Positions 1 to 5,785 of a stretch of 6,047 nucleotides of DNA are shown here, piece by piece. A program made the position numbers and the translations under genes. Under the pieces are notes generated by a model that had not been told where the DNA came from, searched no databases, and saw nothing but the letters and a program-made list of their open reading frames with translations. How positions within the stretch are numbered: the stretch's first letter is position 1; each line of letters begins with the position of its first letter. Source of the stretch: Candidatus Omnitrophota bacterium (GTDB lineage Bacteria; Omnitrophota; Gorgyraeia; Gorgyraeales; Gorgyraeaceae); NCBI GenBank assembly GCA_018817035.1, contig JAHIUV010000069.1:1-6047 (forward strand). The letters run 5' to 3'.

Positions 1-1059
1 CCCGTGCTTTATGTCGGAGGAGGCGTGATAATTTCAGGAGCCTCGGAAAGGCTTTTGGAATTTGTCCATAAGACCGAGATCCCTGTTACCATGACATTGA
101 TGGGGCTTGGCGCGTTTCCGGGGACACATAAACTTTCACTGGGCATGCTGGGTATGCATGGGACTGCTTACGCTAACCATGCCGTGCAGGAATCAGACCT
201 TATCATAGCCTTGGGCGCCAGGTTTGACGACAGGGTCACCGGAAAGATCGATGAATTCGCTCCGCGCGCTAAGATAATACATATAGATATTGACCCATGC
301 GCGATAAGTAAGAACGTAAACGTGGATGTGCCGATAGTCGGGGACGCCGATAATATTTTGGCAGACCTTATCAAGGAAACAAATAAGCCTGACACAGCGG
401 AATGGCATAAAAATATAAACGCGTGGAAAAAGAAGTTCCCGTTAACATACAAGAATGATTCAAAGCTCAGGCCGCAGTATGTCATAGAAGAGATCTATGA
501 TCTGACAAAAGGCGCGGCTATCATTACGACTGAGGTCGGACAAAATCAGATGTGGGCGGCGCAATTTTATAAGTATGACACGCCCAGGCAGTTTATATCC
601 AGCGGCGGGTTAGGTACAATGGGCTATGGTTTTCCCGCGGCTATAGGCGCGCAGATGGGCTGTCCGAAAAAGGTCGTATTTGACATTGCCGGGGACGGAA
701 GCATACAGATGAACATACAGGAACTTACGACCGCTGTCGTCAACAAACTGCCCATCAAGGTAGCGATCCTGAATAATGGCTGCCTGGGTATGGTAAGGCA
801 GTGGCAGGAGCTTTTTTACAAGAGAAGGTACGCGCATACTATACTGGAGGGTTGCCCTGATTTTGTTAAACTTGCCGAGGCATACGGCGCGTGCGGCATG
901 AGGATCACGAAAAAATCAGAGGTCAGGAAGGCGATAAAAAAGGCAATGGAAATAAACAAACCTGTGTTGATGGATTTTCGCGTCGAACAGGAAGAAAATG
1001 TTTTTCCTATGGTGCCTGCGGACCAGGCTATCAATAAAATGATAGGAGTGCTGGCGTAA
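1..1059 (+). CDS. ilvB: acetohydroxyacid synthase large (catalytic) subunit, 3' part
   Basis: Catalytic subunit of acetohydroxyacid synthase, a thiamine diphosphate (ThDP) and FAD enzyme that joins pyruvate to pyruvate or 2-ketobutyrate in the first shared step of valine, leucine and isoleucine synthesis. The reading frame is open from base 1, so the gene is cut by the window edge. The family is usually about 560-590 residues and 352 codons are present, so the N-terminal ThDP-pyrimidine domain is missing. The GTG at base 4 is therefore not a true start. The central domain is visible as GARFDDRVTG followed by IIHIDIDP. The C-terminal domain has the ThDP/Mg motif, from GDG (691-699) to NN (772-777). 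After it comes LGMVRQWQELFY, whose Trp lies at the known sulfonylurea-sensitivity site. The residue before LGMVRQW is Cys, where Tyr is common. The stop lies one base before ilvN, as expected for the two subunits of one enzyme. A biosynthetic enzyme, rather than a catabolic or oxidase relative, is supported by the RQW motif and the ilvNC neighbours. Confidence 0.97.
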   Translation, partial: PVLYVGGGVIISGASERLLEFVHKTEIPVTMTLMGLGAFPGTHKLSLGMLGMHGTAYANHAVQESDLIIALGARFDDRVTGKIDEFAPRAKIIHIDIDPCAISKNVNVDVPIVGDADNILADLIKETNKPDTAEWHKNINAWKKKFPLTYKNDSKLRPQYVIEEIYDLTKGAAIITTEVGQNQMWAAQFYKYDTPRQFISSGGLGTMGYGFPAAIGAQMGCPKKVVFDIAGDGSIQMNIQELTTAVVNKLPIKVAILNNGCLGMVRQWQELFYKRRYAHTILEGCPDFVKLAEAYGACGMRITKKSEVRKAIKKAMEINKPVLMDFRVEQEENVFPMVPADQAINKMIGVLA

Positions 1060-1060
1060 T

Positions 1061-1534
1061 ATGAAAAAGACAATAGCTGTCCTGGTCGAGAATCATTTTG
1101 GGGTTTTGACGCATGTGTCAGGTTTATTCAGCGCGCGAGGTTTTAATATCGAGAGCCTTGCTGTCGGTGAGACAGAGGATCCGACTGTTTCCAGGATGAC
1201 TATAGTCGCGGAAGGCGATGACAAGACGCTTGAGCAGGTAAAAAAGCAGTTGAATAGGCTCATAGACGTCATAAAGGTGATCGATCTTACTGACCAGGAT
1301 TTTGTGGGCAGGGAGATGGTGCTTATCAAGGTCAAGATAGACGGTAAGAACCGTTCTGAGATATTGCAGATAGCGGATACCTTTCAGGCAAAGATAGACG
1401 ATGTGAAAAAAGAGACTGTTATTATAGAAGTCACGGGAGATGGGAATAAGGTGAAATCTTTTATCGAGATAATGAAACCGTTCGGCATCACTGAAATGGC
1501 GAGGACCGGACGCATCGCAATGGGGAGGAAGTGA
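1061..1534 (+). CDS. ilvN: acetohydroxyacid synthase small (regulatory) subunit
   Basis: Regulatory partner of IlvB; in this family it activates the catalytic subunit and confers feedback inhibition by valine. The protein has 157 residues, slightly short for the usual 160-175. Residues about 1-75 form an ACT domain containing ENHFGVLTHVSGLFSARGFN and then ESLAVGETEDPTVSRMTIV. Asn11, Gly14 and Asn29 match the positions known from E. coli IlvH to contact valine, so valine sensitivity is likely. Position 13 is Phe where many homologues have Pro. Residues about 80-157 are the second domain, which the family uses to bind and activate the large subunit, ending GITEMARTGRIAMGRK. The ATG is one base after the ilvB stop, with AGGAG at 1044-1048 inside the end of ilvB, so translational coupling is likely. 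The start fits the family N-terminus exactly. Confidence 0.97.
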   Translation: MKKTIAVLVENHFGVLTHVSGLFSARGFNIESLAVGETEDPTVSRMTIVAEGDDKTLEQVKKQLNRLIDVIKVIDLTDQDFVGREMVLIKVKIDGKNRSEILQIADTFQAKIDDVKKETVIIEVTGDGNKVKSFIEIMKPFGITEMARTGRIAMGRK

Positions 1535-1537
1535 TCC

Positions 1538-2527
1538 ATGACAAAGATCTATTATGACAAAGACGCTGATCTGAATGTTTTAAAGGGAAAGAAGATAGCT
1601 ATCATCGGTTATGGTATACAGGGCCGTGGCCAGGCGCTGAATCTTAGGGATAGCGGACTTGACGTGGTAGCGAGTGAGCTGGAAGGTACCGAAAACTATA
1701 ATAACGCGGTCAAGGATGGTTTTAAGCCCGTATCCGCGGCTGAAGCGGCGAAACAGGCGGACATTATCCAGATACTTACCCAGGACCACGTGCAGGCAAA
1801 AGTTTACAAAAAAGACATAGAGCCTAACCTTAAAAAAGGCAAATCCCTTGTTTTTTCACATGGTTTCAATATTCATTTTAAGCAAATAGTGCCGCCTAAA
1901 GATATAGATGTGTTGATGGTTGCTCCGAAGGGCCCGGGGGCGTTGGTCAGGCAGATGTATGAGGAGAAAAAAGGCGTTCCGTGCCTGTTAGCGATATTCC
2001 AGGATGCCAGCGGCAAAGCTAAGGATGTAGGACTTGCTTACGCTAAAGGCATCGGAGGGACAAGGGGCGGAGTAATAGAGACTACTTTTAAGGAAGAGAC
2101 AGAGACTGATCTTTTCGGAGAGCAGGCTGTCTTGTGCGGCGGCGCGAGTGAGCTGATAAAAGCGGGTTTTGAGACGCTGGTCAACGCCGGGTACCAGCCT
2201 GAGATAGCGTATTTCGAATGCCTGCATGAACTGAAACTCATTACAGACCTTATCTACGCGACAGGTATACAGGGAATGAGAAAAAGAGTTTCTGATACCG
2301 CGGAATACGGTGATGTGACCAGGGGGAAAAGGATCATAACCGGCGAGACTCGTAAGGAAATGCAAAAGATGCTGGAAGAGATCCAGTCCGGTAAGTTCGC
2401 GAAGGAATGGATCAAGGAAAATGAAGACGGCAGGCCTAATTTTACTAAACTAAGGACCGCTGATGACAATCATCCGATAGAAGTGATAGGCAAGAAATTG
2501 CGCGGGATGATGGATTGGATCAAATAG
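1538..2527 (+). CDS. ilvC: ketol-acid reductoisomerase, class I, probably NADH-preferring
   Basis: Converts acetolactate or acetohydroxybutyrate to the dihydroxy acid by Mg-dependent alkyl migration and nicotinamide-dependent reduction, the second step of branched-chain amino acid synthesis. At 329 residues it is a short class I enzyme. The Rossmann domain starts with GYGIQG (residues 24-29). Family catalytic and metal residues are present: His108 in FSHGF, Lys131 in APKGPG, Asp191 and Glu195 in DLFGEQ, Glu227 and Glu231 in FECLHELK, and Ser252 in VSDTAEYGD. The cofactor loop after the second strand reads ASELEGTENY (45-54), where a typical NADPH enzyme has a sequence like GLRKGSKSW. The Arg and Lys are gone and three Glu are present, so I infer NADH preference. 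GGGGAGGA (1522-1529) sits 8 bases before the ATG. The start is 3 bases after ilvN, so the two are co-transcribed. Confidence 0.97.
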   Translation: MTKIYYDKDADLNVLKGKKIAIIGYGIQGRGQALNLRDSGLDVVASELEGTENYNNAVKDGFKPVSAAEAAKQADIIQILTQDHVQAKVYKKDIEPNLKKGKSLVFSHGFNIHFKQIVPPKDIDVLMVAPKGPGALVRQMYEEKKGVPCLLAIFQDASGKAKDVGLAYAKGIGGTRGGVIETTFKEETETDLFGEQAVLCGGASELIKAGFETLVNAGYQPEIAYFECLHELKLITDLIYATGIQGMRKRVSDTAEYGDVTRGKRIITGETRKEMQKMLEEIQSGKFAKEWIKENEDGRPNFTKLRTADDNHPIEVIGKKLRGMMDWIK

Positions 2528-2544
2528 TTCACGGTTGACAGATT

Positions 2545-4077
2545 ATGAAAAAAATAATTATTTTTGATACAACTTTACGTGACGGGGAGCAATCTCCCGG
2601 CGCCAGCCTGGATATAAAGGCAAAGATAGAGATAGCTAAACAGCTTGCCCGCCTTGGCGTAGACGTCATAGAAGCCGGATTTCCTATTGCCTCAAAAGGC
2701 GATTTTTCAGCCGTGCATGAGGTAGCCTCTATTATAAAAGGCCCGTCTATCTGCGGCCTCGCGAGGGCGAGAAAAGAAGATATAGACGCCTGTAACGAGG
2801 CTGTTAGGTCCGCGGCCAAGCCACGCATACATGTATTTTTGGCTACTTCTAAGATACACATGAAATATAAGCTGAAAAAGGCAAAGGAAGAGATATTAAG
2901 ACAGGCAGGAGAGTTTGTAAAATACGCCCGCAATTTCTGTGATGATGTTGAGTTTTCACCTGAGGACGCGTCGCGTTCTGATGTTGATTTCCTGTGCAGG
3001 GTAGTGGAAACAGTGATAGCCTCGGGCGCGAAAACAGTGAATATCCCTGATACCGTAGGGTATTCCATACCTATGGAATTCGGCGCTTTAATAAATACCA
3101 TAAAGACAAAAGTGCCTAACGCGAATAAGGCTGTGCTGAGCGTGCATTGCCACAATGACCTGGGCCTGGCGGTAAGTAATTCCCTGGCCGCTGTCCAGAA
3201 TGGCGCGGAACAGGTAGAATGCACCATAAACGGGCTTGGCGAAAGAGCGGGTAATGCTTCCCTCGAAGAAATAGTAATGGCTATAAAGACCAGAAAAGAC
3301 CTGTTTGGCCGCTTTACTTCTATAAATACGAAAGAACTTTATAAGACCAGCCGATTGGTAAGTAAATTGACAGGCATTGTCGTCCAGCCTAACAAGGCAA
3401 TAGTAGGGAAGAATGCCTTTAGCCATGAAGCAGGTATTCATCAGGACGGTATATTAAAACGAAGGGCTACCTACGAGATCATGAAACCCGAGGATGTGGG
3501 TTTTGGAGGGACGCGCCTTGTAATGGGAAAGCATTCCGGAAAGCACGCGTTCAGGGACAGGTTGAAAAAAATAGGAGTTGAGCTCAGTGATGATGACTTG
3601 ATAAAAGCGTTCGAACGCTTTAAAGACCTGGCCGACAAGAAAAAAGAGATATTTGACGAAGACCTGCTGGCAATAGTCGAAGATGAGATCATTTCCGTAC
3701 CTGAGACATACAAGATAAGCGGGTTTGAATATAAGAGCGGCAAGAACGTTGAGCCGCGCGCCGTAATAGAGCTTACGAAAGGCAACACTGTCAAGAAAGA
3801 GTCTTCGTCAGGCGACGGTCCGGTGGACGCGTGTTATAAAGCCATCGAAAAAATAACAGGCATTAAATTTAATCTGATGGATTATTCCCTGAAGTCCACG
3901 ACGAGTGGAAGGGATGCCCTGGGAGAGGTTTCTGTGCGGGTTATGTCTTCCGGTGGTATAGAGGTTTCCGGGAGAGGAACTTCTACGGATATAGTGGAAG
4001 CCAGCGCAAAGGCTTATGTGAATGCCGTGAACAAAGTTCTTTTTACAAAAACAAAGAAAACAAGATTAGAGCTATAA
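2545..4077 (+). CDS. leuA: 2-isopropylmalate synthase
   Basis: Condenses 2-ketoisovalerate with acetyl-CoA to give 2-isopropylmalate, the committed step of leucine synthesis. It takes its substrate from the pathway served by the upstream ilvBNC genes. The 510 residues match the usual bacterial length. An N-terminal HMGL-like TIM barrel (about 1-270) opens with FDTTLRDGEQSPGASL, which favours LeuA over citramalate synthase. Divalent-metal ligands expected for the family are Asp13, His201 and His203 (HCHND), and Asn237 (GERAGN). A linker region carries SHEAGIHQDG (293-302) and GKHSGKHAF (328-336). The C-terminal leucine-binding regulatory domain (about 385-500) shows SGDGPVDA (422-429) and GRDALGEVSVRV, so leucine feedback is likely. 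An in-frame TGA at 2536-2538 limits the start to this ATG, barring an ATT just before it, and the protein N-terminus fits the family. No clear Shine-Dalgarno sequence precedes it. The gene ends with tandem TAA TAG stops. Confidence 0.96.
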   Translation: MKKIIIFDTTLRDGEQSPGASLDIKAKIEIAKQLARLGVDVIEAGFPIASKGDFSAVHEVASIIKGPSICGLARARKEDIDACNEAVRSAAKPRIHVFLATSKIHMKYKLKKAKEEILRQAGEFVKYARNFCDDVEFSPEDASRSDVDFLCRVVETVIASGAKTVNIPDTVGYSIPMEFGALINTIKTKVPNANKAVLSVHCHNDLGLAVSNSLAAVQNGAEQVECTINGLGERAGNASLEEIVMAIKTRKDLFGRFTSINTKELYKTSRLVSKLTGIVVQPNKAIVGKNAFSHEAGIHQDGILKRRATYEIMKPEDVGFGGTRLVMGKHSGKHAFRDRLKKIGVELSDDDLIKAFERFKDLADKKKEIFDEDLLAIVEDEIISVPETYKISGFEYKSGKNVEPRAVIELTKGNTVKKESSSGDGPVDACYKAIEKITGIKFNLMDYSLKSTTSGRDALGEVSVRVMSSGGIEVSGRGTSTDIVEASAKAYVNAVNKVLFTKTKKTRLEL

Positions 4078-4111
4078 TAGTGACGATAAGCTATTTTAAT
4101 TAACGTCTGAT

Positions 4112-4144
4112 CTCAGGGGGCATGCGAATGTCCCCTGAGTTTTT
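4112..4144 (+). terminator. intrinsic terminator-like hairpin between leuA and aroE
   Basis: The left arm CTCAGGGGGCAT (4112-4123) pairs with the right arm ATGTCCCCTGAG (4128-4139). This gives 12 consecutive base pairs, one of them G-U, closed by a GCGA tetraloop of the GNRA class. Five T follow at 4140-4144. It points only along the + strand, because no T run follows on the other strand. It lies 34 bases after the leuA stop and would end the ilvBNC-leuA transcript. It also ends only 11 bases before the aroE start codon, so any aroE message beginning upstream must pass through it. It may therefore act as an attenuator or a 5'-leader stem rather than a plain end point. Confidence 0.85.
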
Positions 4145-4151
4145 AAGGGGA
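4131..4151 (+). promoter_or_regulatory. possible alternative hairpin covering the aroE ribosome-binding site
   Basis: TCCCCT (4131-4136) is perfectly complementary to AGGGGA (4146-4151), leaving a 9-base loop. The second arm is the aroE Shine-Dalgarno sequence, which ends 4 bases before the ATG at 4156. The first arm is most of the 3' side of the terminator stem, so the two hairpins cannot coexist. When the 12-bp stem forms, the ribosome site is free; when it does not, the site can be masked. The pairing is seen directly. That it has a regulatory role is inference, and the 6-bp stem is weak compared with the terminator stem. Confidence 0.4.
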
Positions 4152-4155
4152 AACA

Positions 4156-4971
4156 ATGGATAAGTACGGGGTCATAGGCTGGCCTATAGAACATAGTTTG
4201 TCGCCGGCAATGCATAATGCCGCGTTCAAGGCATTGGGTATAGACGCTGTGTATGAAAAAATCCCGGTAAAGCCCGAGGACCTCGAAGATTTTCTGCTTA
4301 ACAACAGGGAATGCAAAGGTTTTAATATAACCGTGCCGCACAAGGTAAGGGCGAAGGAGATATTGGACAGGTATCCCGAAACTATCGGCTCAGATTATGC
4401 TGATCTGTGCGGAGCTATAAACGTGGTAAAGAAAAAGGATGGAAAATTTGAGTATGCCAATACCGATGTTCAGGGATTTTTAACTTCTCTTGAGAAAGAT
4501 TTGAAGTTTGATCGCAAAAACAGTTCTGTGCTTTTGCTGGGATGCGGCGGAGCAGGCAGGGCTGTTATCGCCGGGCTTCAGGAAAATTGCGCGGAAATAT
4601 ATGCGTATGATGAGAGCAAGGAAGCGGTTGAATCCTGTAAGAATTTTAGCAAGATAAAGTTTATTTCCGGAAAAGATATAGAGCAGGTTATAAAAAAATG
4701 TAATTTACTGGTAAACGCCACACCTGTAGGCATGAAAAAAGGCGATGCTTCTCCGATAGATAAGGGTTTGATCCACAAAAATCTGTTTGTTTACGACGTG
4801 GTGTACAACAGGGAAACAGAATTAGTCAAAGCGGCGAAGCCGAGGTCAGCAGGCGGCTTAGGAATGCTTTTATACCAGGGTGCCCACGCGTTCGAATTTT
4901 GGACAGGCAAAAAAGCCCCGATAGACACCATGCGAAAAGCCTTAACTTCACAAAACTGCAATGCACTGTGA
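4156..4971 (+). CDS. aroE: shikimate dehydrogenase, probably NAD-using
   Basis: Reduces 3-dehydroshikimate to shikimate in the cytoplasmic route to chorismate and the aromatic amino acids. The 271 residues are typical. The substrate domain has VIGWPIEHSLSPAMHN, with shikimate-binding Ser14 and Ser16. Further on are NITVPHK with catalytic Lys63, GAIN with Asn89, and ANTDVQGF with catalytic Asp104. The nucleotide domain has the glycine-rich LLGCGGAGRA (127-136), then NATPVGM (187-193) and GMLLYQGAHAFEFWTG with Gln241. The usual NADP-binding NRTxxKA motif is replaced by YDESKEA (151-157), with acidic residues in place of Arg, Thr and Lys. This suggests NAD use. The AAGGGGA ribosome site lies close before the ATG, and the start fits the family N-terminus. 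The last eight codons and the stop lie in a palindrome and do not look like family sequence. A quinate/shikimate dehydrogenase (YdiB-like) is a weaker alternative, given the biosynthetic neighbour aroC. Confidence 0.94.
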   Translation: MDKYGVIGWPIEHSLSPAMHNAAFKALGIDAVYEKIPVKPEDLEDFLLNNRECKGFNITVPHKVRAKEILDRYPETIGSDYADLCGAINVVKKKDGKFEYANTDVQGFLTSLEKDLKFDRKNSSVLLLGCGGAGRAVIAGLQENCAEIYAYDESKEAVESCKNFSKIKFISGKDIEQVIKKCNLLVNATPVGMKKGDASPIDKGLIHKNLFVYDVVYNRETELVKAAKPRSAGGLGMLLYQGAHAFEFWTGKKAPIDTMRKALTSQNCNAL

Positions 4972-4979
4972 AGTTAAGG
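4940..4979. repeat. 13-bp perfect inverted repeat across the 3' end of aroE
   Basis: CCTTAACTTCACA (4940-4952) and TGTGAAGTTAAGG (4967-4979) are exact reverse complements around a 14-base centre. Inside that centre, TGC (4957-4959) and GCA (4963-4965) can pair as well. The aroE stop TGA (4969-4971) sits in the right arm, and the last eight aroE residues (TSQNCNAL) are encoded within the element. No T run follows on the + strand, so it is not a standard terminator for aroE; on the - strand a short TTTT follows. It could be a transcript-stabilising stem, a weak terminator, or one copy of a small dispersed palindromic element. No second copy is visible in this window. Confidence 0.7.
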
Positions 4980-4993
4980 GTTAAAAGGACGAT

Positions 4994-5764
4994 ATGACAT
5001 ATTTATTAATATTTATATTAGGCGCGGTAATAGGGAGTTTTCTTAATGTGTGTATTTACAGGATACCGCGGAATGAGTCTATTGTTTTTCCCGGATCAAG
5101 GTGTACAGCTTGTAAAAAGGCCATAGCATGGTATGACAATATACCTTTATTAAGCTATGTATTGCTTATGGCTAAATGCAGGTCTTGTGGGGCTCGTATA
5201 GCGTTCCGCTATTTCACGGTCGAACTAATAAGCGCGCTGGCATTTTTGACATTATTTTTTTATTTTGGTTTTACGGCCATATTCTGGGTATATAGCTTAG
5301 TTGCGTTCGGCCTTATTGTCGTGACATTCATTGACCTGGATTTTCAGATCATCCCTGACAGGATCAGCCTCGGGGGCTTAGCTGTTGGTATAATATTGAG
5401 TGCTTTATTGCCTCAGCTTCAAAACGCTTCTGATTGGAAAACAGGGCTTATAAGGTCTGTTGTAGGCGCTTTAGTAGGAGGAGGACTTATATATTTGACA
5501 GGCGTTCTGGGCCAGCTCGCTTTTAAAAAAGAAAGCATGGGCGGCGGAGACGTTAAACTTATGGCAATGCTGGGAGCGTTCTTAGGCTGGAAACTGGCGA
5601 TACTTATTTTCTTTCTGGCGCCTTTTTTCGGGACCCCGGCTGGCCTTTATGTTAAATTTGCAAAAAAATGTGATATAATTCCTTATGGGCCGTACATATC
5701 AATAGCTGGTTTTGTAGCGATGATATGGGGGTATAAAATATTGGATATTTTGTTTCTTAAATAA
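4994..5764 (+). CDS. pilD: type IV prepilin peptidase / N-methyltransferase (A24 family)
   Basis: Inner-membrane aspartic protease that removes the leader from type IV prepilins or type II secretion pseudopilins; in full-length members it also methylates the new N-terminus. The 256 residues form a very hydrophobic protein with roughly seven or eight membrane spans. After the first span (GAVIGSFLNVCIYRIPR) comes the cytoplasmic domain with two CxxC pairs (Cys37/Cys40 and Cys62/Cys65), the zinc-type motif of the bifunctional enzymes. The peptidase aspartates are Asp114 in FIDLDFQIIPD and Asp186 in GGGDVKLMAMLGAFLGWK. PYGPYISIAG near the end is the usual closing motif. The start has AAGGA at 4985-4989, only 4 bases from the ATG, and fits the family N-terminus. 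No pilin or secretion gene is in the window; the neighbours are aroE and aroC. The symbol is by family, since pilD, gspO and tapA names overlap. Confidence 0.93.
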   Translation: MTYLLIFILGAVIGSFLNVCIYRIPRNESIVFPGSRCTACKKAIAWYDNIPLLSYVLLMAKCRSCGARIAFRYFTVELISALAFLTLFFYFGFTAIFWVYSLVAFGLIVVTFIDLDFQIIPDRISLGGLAVGIILSALLPQLQNASDWKTGLIRSVVGALVGGGLIYLTGVLGQLAFKKESMGGGDVKLMAMLGAFLGWKLAILIFFLAPFFGTPAGLYVKFAKKCDIIPYGPYISIAGFVAMIWGYKILDILFLK

Positions 5765-5774
5765 TATATCCATT

Positions 5775-5781
5775 GGAGGTG
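5775..5781 (+). promoter_or_regulatory. strong ribosome-binding site of aroC
   Basis: GGAGGTG lies 4 bases before the ATG at 5786 and is the best Shine-Dalgarno match in the window. It fixes the aroC start and lies in the 21-base gap after pilD. Confidence 0.8.
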
Positions 5782-5785
5782 TTTG

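Noticed and set aside
4..6. GTG at base 4 as the start of a shorter ilvB
   Set aside because: The frame is open to base 1, and the protein begins in the middle of the family sequence, so the gene is simply cut by the window edge.
2535..2540. TTGACA exact -35 hexamer in the ilvC-leuA gap
   Set aside because: No good -10 box at 16-18 bases downstream, and a start there would fall inside leuA after its start codon.
2529..3227. Long open frame of 232 codons on the - strand
   Set aside because: It lies opposite leuA, whose conserved motifs (DGEQSPGASL, HCHND) show the + strand is coding. The - strand product has no recognisable motif.
4128..4163. Tiny frame MSPEFLRGNNG with GGGGG 7 bases before its ATG, overlapping the aroE start
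   Set aside because: It could be a leader peptide, but it lies inside the terminator stem, is only 11 codons long and has no run of regulatory codons for an aromatic or branched-chain amino acid.
5671..5679. Extended -10 match TGATATAAT within the end of pilD, about 105 bases before aroC
   Set aside because: No -35 box. Similar TGNTATAAT strings occur elsewhere in pilD (5386-5394) because ATA codons are frequent, so chance is the simplest explanation.
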